DNA of 64,000 nt from Aequorivita sp. H23M31 (GCF_004022485.1 NZ_CP034951.1:1984001-2048000); one strand, 5' to 3'; numbered from the stretch's first letter, positions 19,027-29,274 are shown. The notes: a model not told the origin generated them from the letters alone. Program-made: numbers and translations.

Positions 19027-19821
19027 TTAGTAAATAACCTCAAATTGACCCTCGGTAATTTCACTCTGATCGGTAAGAAAGGAGAAAGTTCCCTTAAGGC
19101 TACCTGTTACCAAATCGTGTTCAGTAATAGATATACGCCCTTCGGTAGAAGTTTGCATACCCTCCTCATTTTGGTAAGTGGCACTATACCCTTCGTCAGA
19201 AAGTTGGAATTCACCTAATTGAACGCCACTCGGAAGAGTAAGTACGATGGATTCGGTTAATTTACTCCCCGCTACTTTTATGGAGCCACCCGCTTCAACT
19301 GCTGTAACTATAAGTGGCAAGAAAGGGACTCCATTGATTTTTGCTGAAAATGTGCCGGCTTCTCCAGGAATATCTATTTGTCCAAAATCATAAGGAACAT
19401 TATATAGAACTCCCTTGGAAACATAAATGGTATCTATCCCAGGAAGCGTTGCGTTAAAATTAAAAATACCGCTAAGAGTTTTGTTCACTTCATCCACCTC
19501 CGAAATCGTAACCGATCCCGTTCCATCTGGAAGGGTTGAAAATAAATTCCCGTTAAAGTCCTCAAAAGTGGCGTAATTGGAAGAACCTTCGCCTATCATA
19601 AAGGTGTCCTCCTTTAATTGGGATAATCGTATTGTTAGAGATTCCGATGAAGAAGAACCCTGAATTATATAACCGCCATCTTCTCCCATTGAAGCGCGTG
19701 CTTCGGTGGAAATATAGAGTCTATCGCCTATCTTTGCCTGTATTGCAAATTCATTGGTTTCATGGTCTTCACAGGAAACCATCGAAATGAGTATTAAAAG
19801 AAACAATACAAGATTTTTCAT
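19027..19821 (-). CDS. DUF6252-like lipoprotein
   Basis: About 264 residues when started at the internal ATG (19821), which gives a proper lipoprotein signal MKNLVLFLLILISMVSC with cysteine 17. The ATG at 19833 would add four residues. The mature part has two similar beta-rich halves with segments such as LSGIFNFNAT and GSLKGTFSFLT, as in DUF6252 lipoproteins common in flavobacteria. Function unknown. It is divergent from rpsP. Confidence 0.7.
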   Translation of the reverse strand: MKNLVLFLLILISMVSCEDHETNEFAIQAKIGDRLYISTEARASMGEDGGYIIQGSSSSESLTIRLSQLKEDTFMIGEGSSNYATFEDFNGNLFSTLPDGTGSVTISEVDEVNKTLSGIFNFNATLPGIDTIYVSKGVLYNVPYDFGQIDIPGEAGTFSAKINGVPFLPLIVTAVEAGGSIKVAGSKLTESIVLTLPSGVQLGEFQLSDEGYSATYQNEEGMQTSTEGRISITEHDLVTGSLKGTFSFLTDQSEITEGQFEVIY

Positions 19822-19898
19822 AAATAGAGACATTTTTGGTGTTTTGACAAATGTAAAAGAAAAACCTTAATTGCTTCTATTTCAAAAAGAAAATATAT

Positions 19899-19906
19899 TA
19901 CATTTG
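19899..19906 (+). promoter_or_regulatory. -7 element TACATTTG of rpsP operon
   Basis: Exact TAnnTTTG match 48 bases upstream of the rpsP ATG, leaving a short leader. The -33 box is poorly defined. Confidence 0.55.
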
Positions 19907-19954
19907 CCGTCCTTAATTATAACCGAGGTCGGGAACCTCAAAAATTAATTTAAT

Positions 19955-20503
19955 ATGCCTGTAAAACTTAGATTACAAAGACACGGAAAAAAAGGGAAAC
20001 CTTATTATTGGATTATCGCTGCCGATAGCCGAATGAAAAGAGCGGGAAGATACCTTGAAAAATTAGGTCATTATAGCCCAACTACCAACCCTGCACAAAT
20101 TGAACTTGATGTTGATAGCGCTGTAAAATGGCTTCAAAATGGAGCACAGCCTACAGATACTGTTCGTGCCATTCTTTCTTATAAAGGTGCTTTACTTAAA
20201 AATCACCTAGCTGGAGGAGTTCGCAAAGGCGCCTTGACTGAGGAACAAGCCGAAACGAAATTTAATGAGTGGTTAGAATCCAAAAAAGGTTCTATCGATC
20301 ATAAAAAAGCCACCTTGTCTGAAGCACAGGAAAAAGCTAAAGCCGAAAAACTTGTCGCTGAAAAAGCTGTAAGTGATAAACGTGCTGCTGATGCCGCGGC
20401 CGCCGCTGCTCCTGAAAAAGAAGAAGAAGTAACCGATGTCGCTGCTGAAACTGCAACGGAAGAAGTTCCTGCTGAAGAAAAAGAAGACAACAAAGAAGCT
20501 TAA
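19955..20503 (+). CDS. rpsP: 30S ribosomal protein S16
   Basis: A 182-residue protein. Residues 1-80 are canonical S16 (MPVKLRLQRHGKKGKPYYWI, AADSRMKRAGRYLEKLGHY), which helps assemble and stabilise the small subunit. The remaining 100 residues are an Ala/Glu/Lys-rich extension (KAEKLVAEKAVSDK, EEVPAEEKEDNKEA). It is about twice the length of E. coli S16, but such tails are common in Bacteroidota. First gene of rpsP-rimM-trmN6. Confidence 0.96.
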   Translation: MPVKLRLQRHGKKGKPYYWIIAADSRMKRAGRYLEKLGHYSPTTNPAQIELDVDSAVKWLQNGAQPTDTVRAILSYKGALLKNHLAGGVRKGALTEEQAETKFNEWLESKKGSIDHKKATLSEAQEKAKAEKLVAEKAVSDKRAADAAAAAAPEKEEEVTDVAAETATEEVPAEEKEDNKEA

Positions 20504-20515
20504 TATCTATTCACG

Positions 20516-21040
20516 ATGCAAAAGGAGAATTGCTTCTACTTGGGCAAAATCGTCAGAAAATATAGCTTTAAAGGGGAATTGCTCGTAAAACTTGATACGG
20601 ACGAACCCGAACTATTTACTGAAATGGAATCGGTTTTTGTGGAACAACGCAAAAACCTGATTCCATTTTTTATTGTGGAAAGTTCTTTGCACAAAAGCGA
20701 ACTGCTCCGAGTACGATTCGAAGATGTTAATAACGAAGAGGAAGCCAACGCTCTTATTGGAGCTAATCTATACCTTCCATTGGAATTCCTGCCCACACTT
20801 ACGGGAAATAAATTCTACTATCACGAAATAATCGGCTTTACTGCCGAAGATGAATCCTTTGGAGAAATCGGAAAGATCACTGGCGTAAACGACAGTACCT
20901 CTCAAGCCTTATTTGAAATAGATCACGATGGAAAGGAAATCTTAATTCCGATGATCGACCATTTCATTAAGAAAGTAGATCGCGAAAAAAAATCAATCCT
21001 ATTGAATGTACCCGAAGGATTGATAGAAATGTATCTCTAA
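20516..21040 (+). CDS. rimM: Ribosome maturation factor RimM
   Basis: A 174-residue protein with an N-terminal RimM domain (CFYLGKIVRKYSFKGELLVKL) and a C-terminal PRC barrel (YYHEIIGFTAEDESFGEIGKI). RimM binds S19 and assists maturation of the 30S head. It follows rpsP by 12 bases, the usual bacterial arrangement. Confidence 0.95.
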   Translation: MQKENCFYLGKIVRKYSFKGELLVKLDTDEPELFTEMESVFVEQRKNLIPFFIVESSLHKSELLRVRFEDVNNEEEANALIGANLYLPLEFLPTLTGNKFYYHEIIGFTAEDESFGEIGKITGVNDSTSQALFEIDHDGKEILIPMIDHFIKKVDREKKSILLNVPEGLIEMYL

Positions 21041-21048
21041 AAAATCTA

Positions 21049-21759
21049 TTGAAACCATTTAAATTCAAACAATTCACTCTTGAACAAGATCGATGCGCAA
21101 TGAAAATTGGCACCGACGGCGTTCTGCTGGGGGCGTGGACTTCTATAAAGGACAATCCCTTTTCAGTATTGGATATTGGCGCTGGAACGGGAATAATTGC
21201 TTTACAGTTGGCCCAACGCTCAAATGCTCAAATGATCGACGCCATAGAGATAGACCAGAATGCTTACGAGCAATGTGTGAATAATTTTGAAAACTCATCC
21301 TGGGGTGATCGTCTTTTCTGTTATCACGCGTCCTTAAAGGAATTTGTGGAAGAATTTGATGATAAATATGATATAATTATTTCCAATCCTCCGTTCTATT
21401 CTGAAGATTATAAATCTTCAAATGATTCCCGGGATATTGCACGCTTCACCGATTCCCTTCCTTTTAACGAATTAATTGAAAGTGCATCCTTACTACTTTC
21501 AGATGAAGGAATTTTTGCCGTAATAGTACCGCGAAAGGAAGAAGATAGATTTATAAATATGGCTTCTAAAGTGAACCTATTTCCTAATAGAATCTGCAGA
21601 GTCCGTGGAAATGAAACTTCTGAAGAAAAAAGAAGTCTTTTAGAATTTTCATTTGAAAACATCTCTCCAAAACTTGAATATCTAACCATTGAAACTTCCC
21701 GTCATAATTATACAGAAGCGTATAAAAAGTTGGTCAGTGATTTTTACATAAAGATGTAA
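21049..21759 (+). CDS. tRNA1(Val) A37 N6-methyltransferase TrmN6-like
   Basis: A 236-residue class I SAM methyltransferase. The SAM motif is LDIGAGTGIIALQLA (residues 41-55) and the adenine-N6 motif is NPPF (113-116). Together with the N-terminal FKQFTLEQDRCAMKIGTDGVLLGAW this fits the TrmN6/YfiC family, which methylates A37 of tRNA1(Val). No ATG is suitably placed. The start is TTG at 21049, eight bases after the rimM stop, giving the family-like N-terminus MKPFKFKQF. Likely translated together with rimM. Confidence 0.88.
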   Translation: MKPFKFKQFTLEQDRCAMKIGTDGVLLGAWTSIKDNPFSVLDIGAGTGIIALQLAQRSNAQMIDAIEIDQNAYEQCVNNFENSSWGDRLFCYHASLKEFVEEFDDKYDIIISNPPFYSEDYKSSNDSRDIARFTDSLPFNELIESASLLLSDEGIFAVIVPRKEEDRFINMASKVNLFPNRICRVRGNETSEEKRSLLEFSFENISPKLEYLTIETSRHNYTEAYKKLVSDFYIKM

Positions 21760-21830
21760 GGGAAATAAATGATATTCTCACAGAGGCTTAACTATCAATC
21801 TACTCCTTTATTTCCACACCTACCTTAAAC

Positions 21831-21860
21831 AAAAAGCCCCGCACGATGCAGGGCTTTTTT
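21831..21860. terminator. Bidirectional terminator between trmN6 and giant T9SS gene
   Basis: AAAAAGCCC / GGGCTTTTTT stem around a CGCACGATGCA loop, lying between two convergent genes. The A and T tracts suit both directions. Confidence 0.8.
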
Positions 21861-21890
21861 GTTCTGTTTGGTTCTGCGTTGGTGTTCCAC

Positions 21891-24800
21891 CTAGCGCTTC
21901 AGTGCAAAGTGCCCCTTGAACTGGTAGGGGGTGCCGTCCAGCACGTACTCTACGCGGAACCAGTAGTCGCTCGATGGCAGCGGGTTCCCGTTGTAGGTAC
22001 CGTCCCATCCGGGGCCCAATGGGCTCACCTGCTTGAGCAGCTTCCCGTAGCGGTCGAAGATGTAGATCTTCGCGCTCGGGTCCGCCTGGGCCATCCCGAT
22101 GATGTTCCAGGTGTCGTGGTAGCCGTCCCCGTTGGGCGTAAAGTACGGCATGTAGTCCAGTACCCCGATGGTGATGGTCACAAGCCCGCAGCCGTTCTTG
22201 TCCCGTATGGTTATCGTGTGCGGGCCCGCCGCCACGTTCTCGAAGATGGTCCCGTCCTGGAAGGGGCCGTCGTCAAGCTGGTACTCGTAGATGCCCAGCC
22301 CCGTGGCCCAGACCTCGATGCTGTGGCTGTCCGCGAAGGGCATGGTGGTAACCGATGCGCCGTAGGTGAACGGCGGGGAGGAGAGCACCACCTCCGTGCT
22401 CGCCGAGGCATCGCAGCCCGTGGCAAGGGCGGTGACGATCACCGTATAGGTGCCGTCCACCACCGCTACGGTGGAGGGGCCGTCCTCCCCGGGCAGCAGC
22501 ACCCCGTCCAGCATCCACTCAAAGGAGTAGAGCTCCGGGTCCAGTCCGGTATCGATCACCAGCGCGGGGCCGATCGGGTTGCCGTTGGCGTCCACGCACA
22601 GCGTGTACTGCTCCTCCAGTACGATCAGCGGCAGCTCATGCACCTTGAGGATGACCTCGACGATGGCGTGGCACTGCGGCTCGTAGAGGTTCTCCTCGTT
22701 GGTGACGCGGGCATAGACCACCTGCGGGTTGATGGTGTTCACGAACGGGAACACGATCGGGTCGGTCCCGGCCTCGGCCTCCTCAAGGGTCTCGTAATAG
22801 GCCAGTGAGTACACCAGCGGGTCCTGGCCCCCCAGTATCCCGTTGCGCAGGTCCACCACCTTCTGGATGCTGAAGTCCTCAAGGTCGAACTCCGCGAACC
22901 CGTCGCTCGGCGGAAGGTTGTCGCATATGGCGAACGGCTCCGCCGGCTCCGTGGCCTCCGCGCCCTCCTGTACGATCAGCTCGAAGTGCTGGAGCCCGCC
23001 GATATAGCAGCCGGTAACGCGGTCACGGATGCCCGTATAGATGGTCTGAGGGTTCTCCGTATTGCCCATAAGGTCACGGTTCCAGTGCTGTCCCGGGTTG
23101 AGTATGCGGTTGGTACCGGTCTCCGCGAACACGGGGTCCAGGTAGAAGGTTACCTCAAAGTCGAGCTGCGACTGGCCGGGCCCGAGGATCTCGTCTATCT
23201 TGGTGGTAAGGTCGAACAGGGCCAGGTCCGTGCCGGACAGGCACTGCATGTAGTTGGACACCGGTGCGCTGTCGTCCGGCAGCGGGTACACGATCAGCTC
23301 CAGCTCAACGATCTCGAAGCAGCCGGTCGCGGCATTGGTCGCCCGTACGTAGATGGTCTGCGGGCTGGAGGTGTTGGCATAGCTGGTCGGGTCGGGCACC
23401 GCGGTGGCGGGATCGCCCCCAACGGCATCGCCGTAGCTCTCGAAGTAGCCAAGCTCCCAGGTCTCGCCATGCAGGATGGCCGCCGCCCTGAGGGTCAGGT
23501 CGAAGAGCTCCACCCCGTCGTCGGGGCCGGGGCCCACCACGATGTTCTCGTCGCAGAGCACCAGGGGCTCGGGCGTGGCGGGCTGCGGGTTGGGCAGCAC
23601 GCGCAGCAGCAGGTGGGTGTAGGAGACGCAGCCGCTGTTGCCGTCCTCTACCCGTACGTAAACGCGCTGCGGGTTCTCGGTGTTCTCAAAGGCATGGTCC
23701 GGGTCGATGCGGTCCACGTTGGCCAGGGCGTCAGCCTCCGTAAGGAAGTAGCCCACCCCGAGCCCGGGGGCACCGCCGGTTATCTCGGCGTTCTTGACGG
23801 TAAGGTCGAAGACCGCGCGCATATCGTTGGGCTCGCCCAGGTCGTCGCAGATCTCCAGCGGCCCGGGCTCGTTGATGGGGATACCGTCCGAGACCACAAG
23901 GGCAAAGTGGCCCGTGGCAAAGCACAGGTCGCCCTCGGTGTAGGCCAGGCGCACGTAGATCTCCTGGGGGTTCGAGGTATTGGTATAGGCCCCCGGGTTC
24001 ACGATCGGGTCGTCGCCGGTATCGGCACCGCCCTGGGTGGTATGGTAGGTAAGGCGCAGCACCGTGCGGTCCTGGCCACCGTATATCAGGTCCTCCTGTA
24101 CGGTAAGGTCGAACACCGCCGTACCGTCACCGTCGGGGTCGCACGCCACAAGGTCGGGAAGGTCCACCGGGACCACCGGGCTCGGGGACACGATAAGCTC
24201 CAGGGGCACGATGCTGTAGCAGCCCGAGGTATTGGGCGCAAGGGCGAAGGTGGCCCGCGCATAGATCGTCTGGGAGAAGGCCACGATGTTCTGGAACGGG
24301 GAGGCAAGCGGCAGGGTGCCGTTCTGGGCATCCAAAAGGGTCTCGTGGTAGGTCACCACAACCGCGGGGTTGCCGTTGGATATCTGGGCGTCCCTCAGGG
24401 CAAGGTCGAACCGGGCAAAGCCGTCGTTGTCGTCATCGCACTTTACCAGCGGGTCGGGCTCGCCCGCCCGCGGTACGGGGAGCACCACAAGGGTCAGCGT
24501 GGTGGTGGCCGAGCAGCCGGCGGCACTGGAAACGGTCACCTGCAGGGTGTAGGGGCTGATCCCCTGGCCCGCCCCGTCGACCGGGTTGGCATAGGCCGAT
24601 GGGTCCGCGATGGGATTATCGTCCTGCTGGTCCGCTATGCTCTCGTAGTACCGCACGGTAAGGGCGGCGTTTCCGCCGGTGATGGTGTTGTTGTTGGCGG
24701 TCAGGTCGAATATCGAGATCCCATCGGTATCGCTGCCGCTCTCCAGGTCGTCGCAGAGGACCATGTCCGCGGGAGGGGTGATCGCGGGGAAGCCGCCCAC

Positions 24801-27800
24801 CACCAGCTCAAAGCTGCTGATGCGGAAACAGCCGGTCACGTCGTTCTCAAGGCGCACCCAGATGGTCTGTCCGGAGCTGGTGAACGAGGTCGGATCGGTG
24901 ATGGCATTGGTGGGCACCAGGGCATCGTCCAGGGCCGTGTGATAGGTAAGGATGAGGTCCGGGGACTGGGTGCCGTATATGAACGGCGCGTTCTCGGTCA
25001 GGTCGAACTCCGCACTGGTGCCCCCGTCAAGGTCGCAGGCAAGCAGGTCGCCGAAGCCCTCGGTCGGTGCATCGGGCACGGGGCTTACCCACAGCTCCAG
25101 CTCACGGATGACGTGGCACCCCGTGGCGGTCTTTTCGACCCGTGCCCACACGGTATCGAAAAAGGGCGTGTCGTTGGTGTACGGGCCGGTGATCTGGGTA
25201 AGGGGATCTCCGAGCTCGGCCAGGATCCGTGTGGTATAGTACTGGATGGCCAGTCCCGGCTCGGCGTTGGCGATCTCATCATCCTTTAGGGTCAGGTCGA
25301 ACTCGGCAAAGCCATCGTTGTCGTCATCGCACACCACAAGCGGGGTGGGCGTGATCGCCCTGGGTACGGGAAGTACCACCAGGGTCAGGGTCGTTTTGGA
25401 CGCGCATCCATCGGTATTGAAGACGCTCACCTGCAGGGTGTGCGGGGTGATCCCATCCCCGTTCGCGTCCACAGGATTGCTATAGGTGGTGGGGTTGGGG
25501 ACCGGGATGTCGTTCTGTTGGTCGGCCACGGTCTCGTAGTAGCGAACGGTCAGCGACAGGTTGCCGCCGGTGATGGTACTGTTGTTGCTGTTCAGGTTGA
25601 AGACCGATACCCCGTCGGTATCGCTGCCGCTGGCAAGGTCGTCGCAGAGCTCCATGTCCGCGGGCGGCACCAGGGCTGGCAGGCCGGAGACTACCAGCTC
25701 AAAGCTGCTGATACGGAAACAGCCGGTCTCGTTGTCCTCCAGGCGTACCCAGATGGTCTGTCCGGTGCTGGTGTAGGCAGTGGGGGAACCGATGGCATTG
25801 GTGGGCACCAGGGCATCGTCCAGGCTGGTGTAAAAGGAAATGAGGAAATCCGGTGACTGGTCCCCGTACACGAACTCCGTGTTCTCGGTGAGGTCAAATT
25901 CGGCACCGCTGCCATCCTCCGCGTCACAGGCGAAAAGGTTCCCGAAGCCCGGGGCCGGGGCGCCCGGAACGGGGTTTACGATCAGCTGTAGCGGCACCAC
26001 GGCATAGCAGCCCGTGGTGGTGCGCTCCACGCGCGCCCAGACGGTATCGAAAAAGGGGTTGTCATTGGTGTAGGGGCTAAATATTTGATCCAGCAGCGAG
26101 CCGATCTCGGCCAGTGCCCGTGTGGTATAGTAGCGGATGGTCACATCCTGCTCCCCGTTGGTGATCTCGATGTCCTTCTCGGTCAGGTCGAACTCGGCAA
26201 AGCCGTTGTTGTCGCCATCGCACACCTCCAGTGGGGTGGGCACGGCGGGTACCGGAAGGGGGTTCACCACCAGGGTAAGGGTGATGGTGGCGGAACAGCC
26301 GAAATTGTTGGTCACCCGCGCCACGATGGTCATCGGGTTGAGCGGGGCCGGGGGGATCTCCCGGTTCTGGTAGGCACGCGGGTTCGGGATCGGGTTGTCC
26401 ATCGCCTCGTCGGCGTAGGTCTCGAACCAGGTCACCGACAGGGAAAGGTCCCCCCCGGTGATCTCCCGGTTGCGCGTGGTCAGGTCGAAGGTGCTGATCT
26501 GGTCGCTGTCGCTGCCGCTGGCAAGGTCGTCGCAGAGCTCGTACGGCAGTGGCTGGATGGGCACCGGCAACGGGTCCACGAAGAGCTCCAGCGGCACGAT
26601 GTCGTAGCAGCCCTCACCCCCGTTGTGCGGAGAGGTGTTCAGGGCGTTGCCCACCGCAAGCACGTAAACGGTCTGGTGGAACGGAACCGTGTTCTGGTAG
26701 GCCGCCGGGGTGACGATGGCGCCCGAGAAATCGGGGGCGGTAAGGGCAAGATCGCCAGCAGCTACAGCGTCCGCCTCGGTCTCGTAGTAGTAAAGGTCGT
26801 ACTGCGCAGGGTCCATTCCCCCCAGCATCTCAGGCTCTTTTACGGTAAGGTCGAAGATCTGAAGGCCGTCCGTGTCGTCGTCGCAAAGACGCAATGGGGT
26901 CGGGACAGTCAAAGTGGGACTGTTGCGGACAACCAATTCCAACCGAACAGTAGAATAACAGGTTGTTTCTGTACCTTCTATTCTTGCAAATACCACATCA
27001 TTGAATGGATCATCGTTCACATAGGGATCAGAAAGTTCATTCAAATTGTTATCCGCATCCAACTGGGTGGGATGGTAGGTTACAACCAACGTGGCATCGC
27101 CCATAGTTATATCATCATCAGCATTATGTAAGGTGAAGGGAGCGTAACCGTCGTTATCAGAATCACAGAGAATTAAAGGCTCAGGCGTAGTATTTACCAG
27201 TGGTGGAGAATCTATTATAATATCAACCGTAGTGGTATCGTAACAATCCCCATCTATTACCGGTTCAATTCTTATAAAAATAGTTTGGCCTGGAACTGGC
27301 ACAGAATAAATAGCAGGCAAATCATTAATCCCTGCATCCGCATCGGCTTGAGTAGCGTGATATGTTATATTGTAATCTGCTGCATTTTGAGTTCCTAGAA
27401 CAGGGAGGTTAAAACGAAGAGGTAAATTGATATCTTCTCCATCACTTTGATCTTGATCGCACGTGGTAAATGGAGGAACTACTCCAGCATTGACCGGAGT
27501 ATAATATATTTGAAATTGCTCGAGAGCATAACACATTTCCTGAGCGCTATCATGTATTCTAACATAAATAGTTTGCGGTGTTGGACCTACAATAGGATAG
27601 GCTCCTGGATTGGTTATTTCATTTGTGTTATTCTCACTATCTAATACGGTGGTAAAATATTTTATATCAAAAAGTGTAGGATCTTGGCCTCCTAAGATAT
27701 TAGCATCATTTTGCGTGAGATCGAAAATTCCAGACTGAACTCCATTATCACATCTAAAGAGATCGATTGGCTCATTCGCCACGGGCTGAGGATTGAAAGT

Positions 27801-29255
27801 AACAACAAAAGCGGCGGATTCTAATACATAACAAGCGGCTTTATTCCCACTAACAGTGTAAATTCCAGATTGGGTAACTTCAATAGAAGAGGAATTTCCT
27901 CCGTAGGGATTTCCGTTAAAAAACCAATTATAAACATCCAAATCTAAAAAGTTTGCCGTTAGGGTTTCAGTCATTCCCTCACAGCTTTCATTATTTCCGA
28001 GCACAAACAACCCCTGAGCAGACAAGTCAATCTCTTGTTCAAATTCATTATTGTTCTCATTGGTTTCTACTACAATTCCATTTCCTGTACCATCATCATC
28101 GACCACAGCCTTCAACGTAAAAACTTGGGGAGTTCCTATAGGAATATTCAAATTTATTGTTCCACTTTCGGTACCCTCGATAGGAATTTCATTAACGGTC
28201 TGTGTCTGACCCAATAAGACTGTGCCCGCATAAAAAGCAATAGGAGTATTTGCGGGTAAAACGGCAGTACTATTGAAATTCGCGACGGTATAATGAACCT
28301 CAATATTCCGGTCTTCACATAATACCCCAAGATTATCAATTGTAATTGTAGCATCGGGCAGTTCAGAGTTTACGCTAACAATAATATTATTAACCATTAT
28401 AAAATCCTGTCCCGAACTCAGTTGAATATTAATCTGATCATCTCCAGGTTGAATAATATTTAATCCTTGGAGATCATAGTAATCCAAATCCATATTGTAG
28501 AGATCAAAGGAATTGGTATAACTGTTTGTACTATTAAAAGCATTATTCCCAGGATTTAATGGAGGATTATCTATTAAAATTCCGTTCAATCTAAGACTTT
28601 CGTTAACCGCGATTGCAGCGTCACCTTCCCACGCCAAAAAGCCTATTTTTGCTGCCACATCGGTCGCAGCGCTAATATTATCGAGGACGATGTTTATGTT
28701 TTGATGGTTAGCATCTACATAATCCAATCCATCAAAAAGCGTAATCTGGTTTAGTAGTAAACTAGGATCCTCGTAGATAACGATAATGGCCCATCCTCCA
28801 AAATTAGTTCCACCCGGGCAATATGGGCCGATGACATTGGTCAAATCCAGATCCGACAAGGTATAAGTTCCTTGTCCCTGAAATGCTAGAATATTGGTTA
28901 CGTCCGCGTATGCTGAAAAATAGTTTAATCCAGAAGTTGAGGTTAGAGCGAATGTGCGTTGGGCAGTAATAGGAGTTCCATTTAGTTTCACATTGAAATC
29001 ACCACCGCCCGAGCCAGCCCAATATAAATGAGCAGATAATAGAGTTTGTCCAGGATCCAATTGAAAATTCGCACTACTCGAAGTCATAATGGTACAAGCA
29101 CCGAAGCCCCCATTTTCTTCAGTGTTCAAAGTATTGCCAAATGCCGTAAAGTCGTAACGGCCATTGAATTGCATATACTGGTCTACAGGAACTACTTGCT
29201 GTGAAAAGACATAAAAGGGAATTAACAATAGAAAGGAGAGCAGTAATCTTTTCAT
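21891..29255 (-). CDS. Giant multidomain T9SS type B surface protein (2454 aa)
   Basis: Signal peptide MKRLLLSFLLLIPFYVFS. Roughly residues 20-290 form an N-terminal globular region. A CARDB-like domain spans about 300-410 (DNLGVLCEDRNIEVHYTV) and a PKD/Ig-like domain follows. Then come about 17 tandem domains of 90-115 residues. Each starts with a CD-rich segment such as VCDDDNDGFAEFDLT and runs to a TIWVRLE..TGCF / LELVV ending. The last 90 residues (YFTPNGDGYHDTW, IYIFDRYGKLLKQ, GWDGTYNGNPLPSSDYWF) are the gliding-motility-associated type B sorting domain for T9SS export to the cell surface. The Asp-rich loops suggest calcium binding. Residues about 774-2454 are GC-rich and the first 773 codons are AT-rich. 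An adhesin or gliding-related role is inferred. Confidence 0.9.
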   Translation of the reverse strand: MKRLLLSFLLLIPFYVFSQQVVPVDQYMQFNGRYDFTAFGNTLNTEENGGFGACTIMTSSSANFQLDPGQTLLSAHLYWAGSGGGDFNVKLNGTPITAQRTFALTSTSGLNYFSAYADVTNILAFQGQGTYTLSDLDLTNVIGPYCPGGTNFGGWAIIVIYEDPSLLLNQITLFDGLDYVDANHQNINIVLDNISAATDVAAKIGFLAWEGDAAIAVNESLRLNGILIDNPPLNPGNNAFNSTNSYTNSFDLYNMDLDYYDLQGLNIIQPGDDQINIQLSSGQDFIMVNNIIVSVNSELPDATITIDNLGVLCEDRNIEVHYTVANFNSTAVLPANTPIAFYAGTVLLGQTQTVNEIPIEGTESGTINLNIPIGTPQVFTLKAVVDDDGTGNGIVVETNENNNEFEQEIDLSAQGLFVLGNNESCEGMTETLTANFLDLDVYNWFFNGNPYGGNSSSIEVTQSGIYTVSGNKAACYVLESAAFVVTFNPQPVANEPIDLFRCDNGVQSGIFDLTQNDANILGGQDPTLFDIKYFTTVLDSENNTNEITNPGAYPIVGPTPQTIYVRIHDSAQEMCYALEQFQIYYTPVNAGVVPPFTTCDQDQSDGEDINLPLRFNLPVLGTQNAADYNITYHATQADADAGINDLPAIYSVPVPGQTIFIRIEPVIDGDCYDTTTVDIIIDSPPLVNTTPEPLILCDSDNDGYAPFTLHNADDDITMGDATLVVTYHPTQLDADNNLNELSDPYVNDDPFNDVVFARIEGTETTCYSTVRLELVVRNSPTLTVPTPLRLCDDDTDGLQIFDLTVKEPEMLGGMDPAQYDLYYYETEADAVAAGDLALTAPDFSGAIVTPAAYQNTVPFHQTVYVLAVGNALNTSPHNGGEGCYDIVPLELFVDPLPVPIQPLPYELCDDLASGSDSDQISTFDLTTRNREITGGDLSLSVTWFETYADEAMDNPIPNPRAYQNREIPPAPLNPMTIVARVTNNFGCSATITLTLVVNPLPVPAVPTPLEVCDGDNNGFAEFDLTEKDIEITNGEQDVTIRYYTTRALAEIGSLLDQIFSPYTNDNPFFDTVWARVERTTTGCYAVVPLQLIVNPVPGAPAPGFGNLFACDAEDGSGAEFDLTENTEFVYGDQSPDFLISFYTSLDDALVPTNAIGSPTAYTSTGQTIWVRLEDNETGCFRISSFELVVSGLPALVPPADMELCDDLASGSDTDGVSVFNLNSNNSTITGGNLSLTVRYYETVADQQNDIPVPNPTTYSNPVDANGDGITPHTLQVSVFNTDGCASKTTLTLVVLPVPRAITPTPLVVCDDDNDGFAEFDLTLKDDEIANAEPGLAIQYYTTRILAELGDPLTQITGPYTNDTPFFDTVWARVEKTATGCHVIRELELWVSPVPDAPTEGFGDLLACDLDGGTSAEFDLTENAPFIYGTQSPDLILTYHTALDDALVPTNAITDPTSFTSSGQTIWVRLENDVTGCFRISSFELVVGGFPAITPPADMVLCDDLESGSDTDGISIFDLTANNNTITGGNAALTVRYYESIADQQDDNPIADPSAYANPVDGAGQGISPYTLQVTVSSAAGCSATTTLTLVVLPVPRAGEPDPLVKCDDDNDGFARFDLALRDAQISNGNPAVVVTYHETLLDAQNGTLPLASPFQNIVAFSQTIYARATFALAPNTSGCYSIVPLELIVSPSPVVPVDLPDLVACDPDGDGTAVFDLTVQEDLIYGGQDRTVLRLTYHTTQGGADTGDDPIVNPGAYTNTSNPQEIYVRLAYTEGDLCFATGHFALVVSDGIPINEPGPLEICDDLGEPNDMRAVFDLTVKNAEITGGAPGLGVGYFLTEADALANVDRIDPDHAFENTENPQRVYVRVEDGNSGCVSYTHLLLRVLPNPQPATPEPLVLCDENIVVGPGPDDGVELFDLTLRAAAILHGETWELGYFESYGDAVGGDPATAVPDPTSYANTSSPQTIYVRATNAATGCFEIVELELIVYPLPDDSAPVSNYMQCLSGTDLALFDLTTKIDEILGPGQSQLDFEVTFYLDPVFAETGTNRILNPGQHWNRDLMGNTENPQTIYTGIRDRVTGCYIGGLQHFELIVQEGAEATEPAEPFAICDNLPPSDGFAEFDLEDFSIQKVVDLRNGILGGQDPLVYSLAYYETLEEAEAGTDPIVFPFVNTINPQVVYARVTNEENLYEPQCHAIVEVILKVHELPLIVLEEQYTLCVDANGNPIGPALVIDTGLDPELYSFEWMLDGVLLPGEDGPSTVAVVDGTYTVIVTALATGCDASASTEVVLSSPPFTYGASVTTMPFADSHSIEVWATGLGIYEYQLDDGPFQDGTIFENVAAGPHTITIRDKNGCGLVTITIGVLDYMPYFTPNGDGYHDTWNIIGMAQADPSAKIYIFDRYGKLLKQVSPLGPGWDGTYNGNPLPSSDYWFRVEYVLDGTPYQFKGHFALKR

Positions 29256-29274
29256 AATATATTGATTAGGATGT

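Noticed and set aside
21846..25856. Long plus-strand open frames (320, 767 and 138 codons) opposite the giant T9SS gene
   Set aside because: They lie antisense to a gene with clear domains and sorting signal. GC-rich codon use leaves few stops on the other strand, and the products are low-complexity Val/Gly/Arg/His-rich with no motif.
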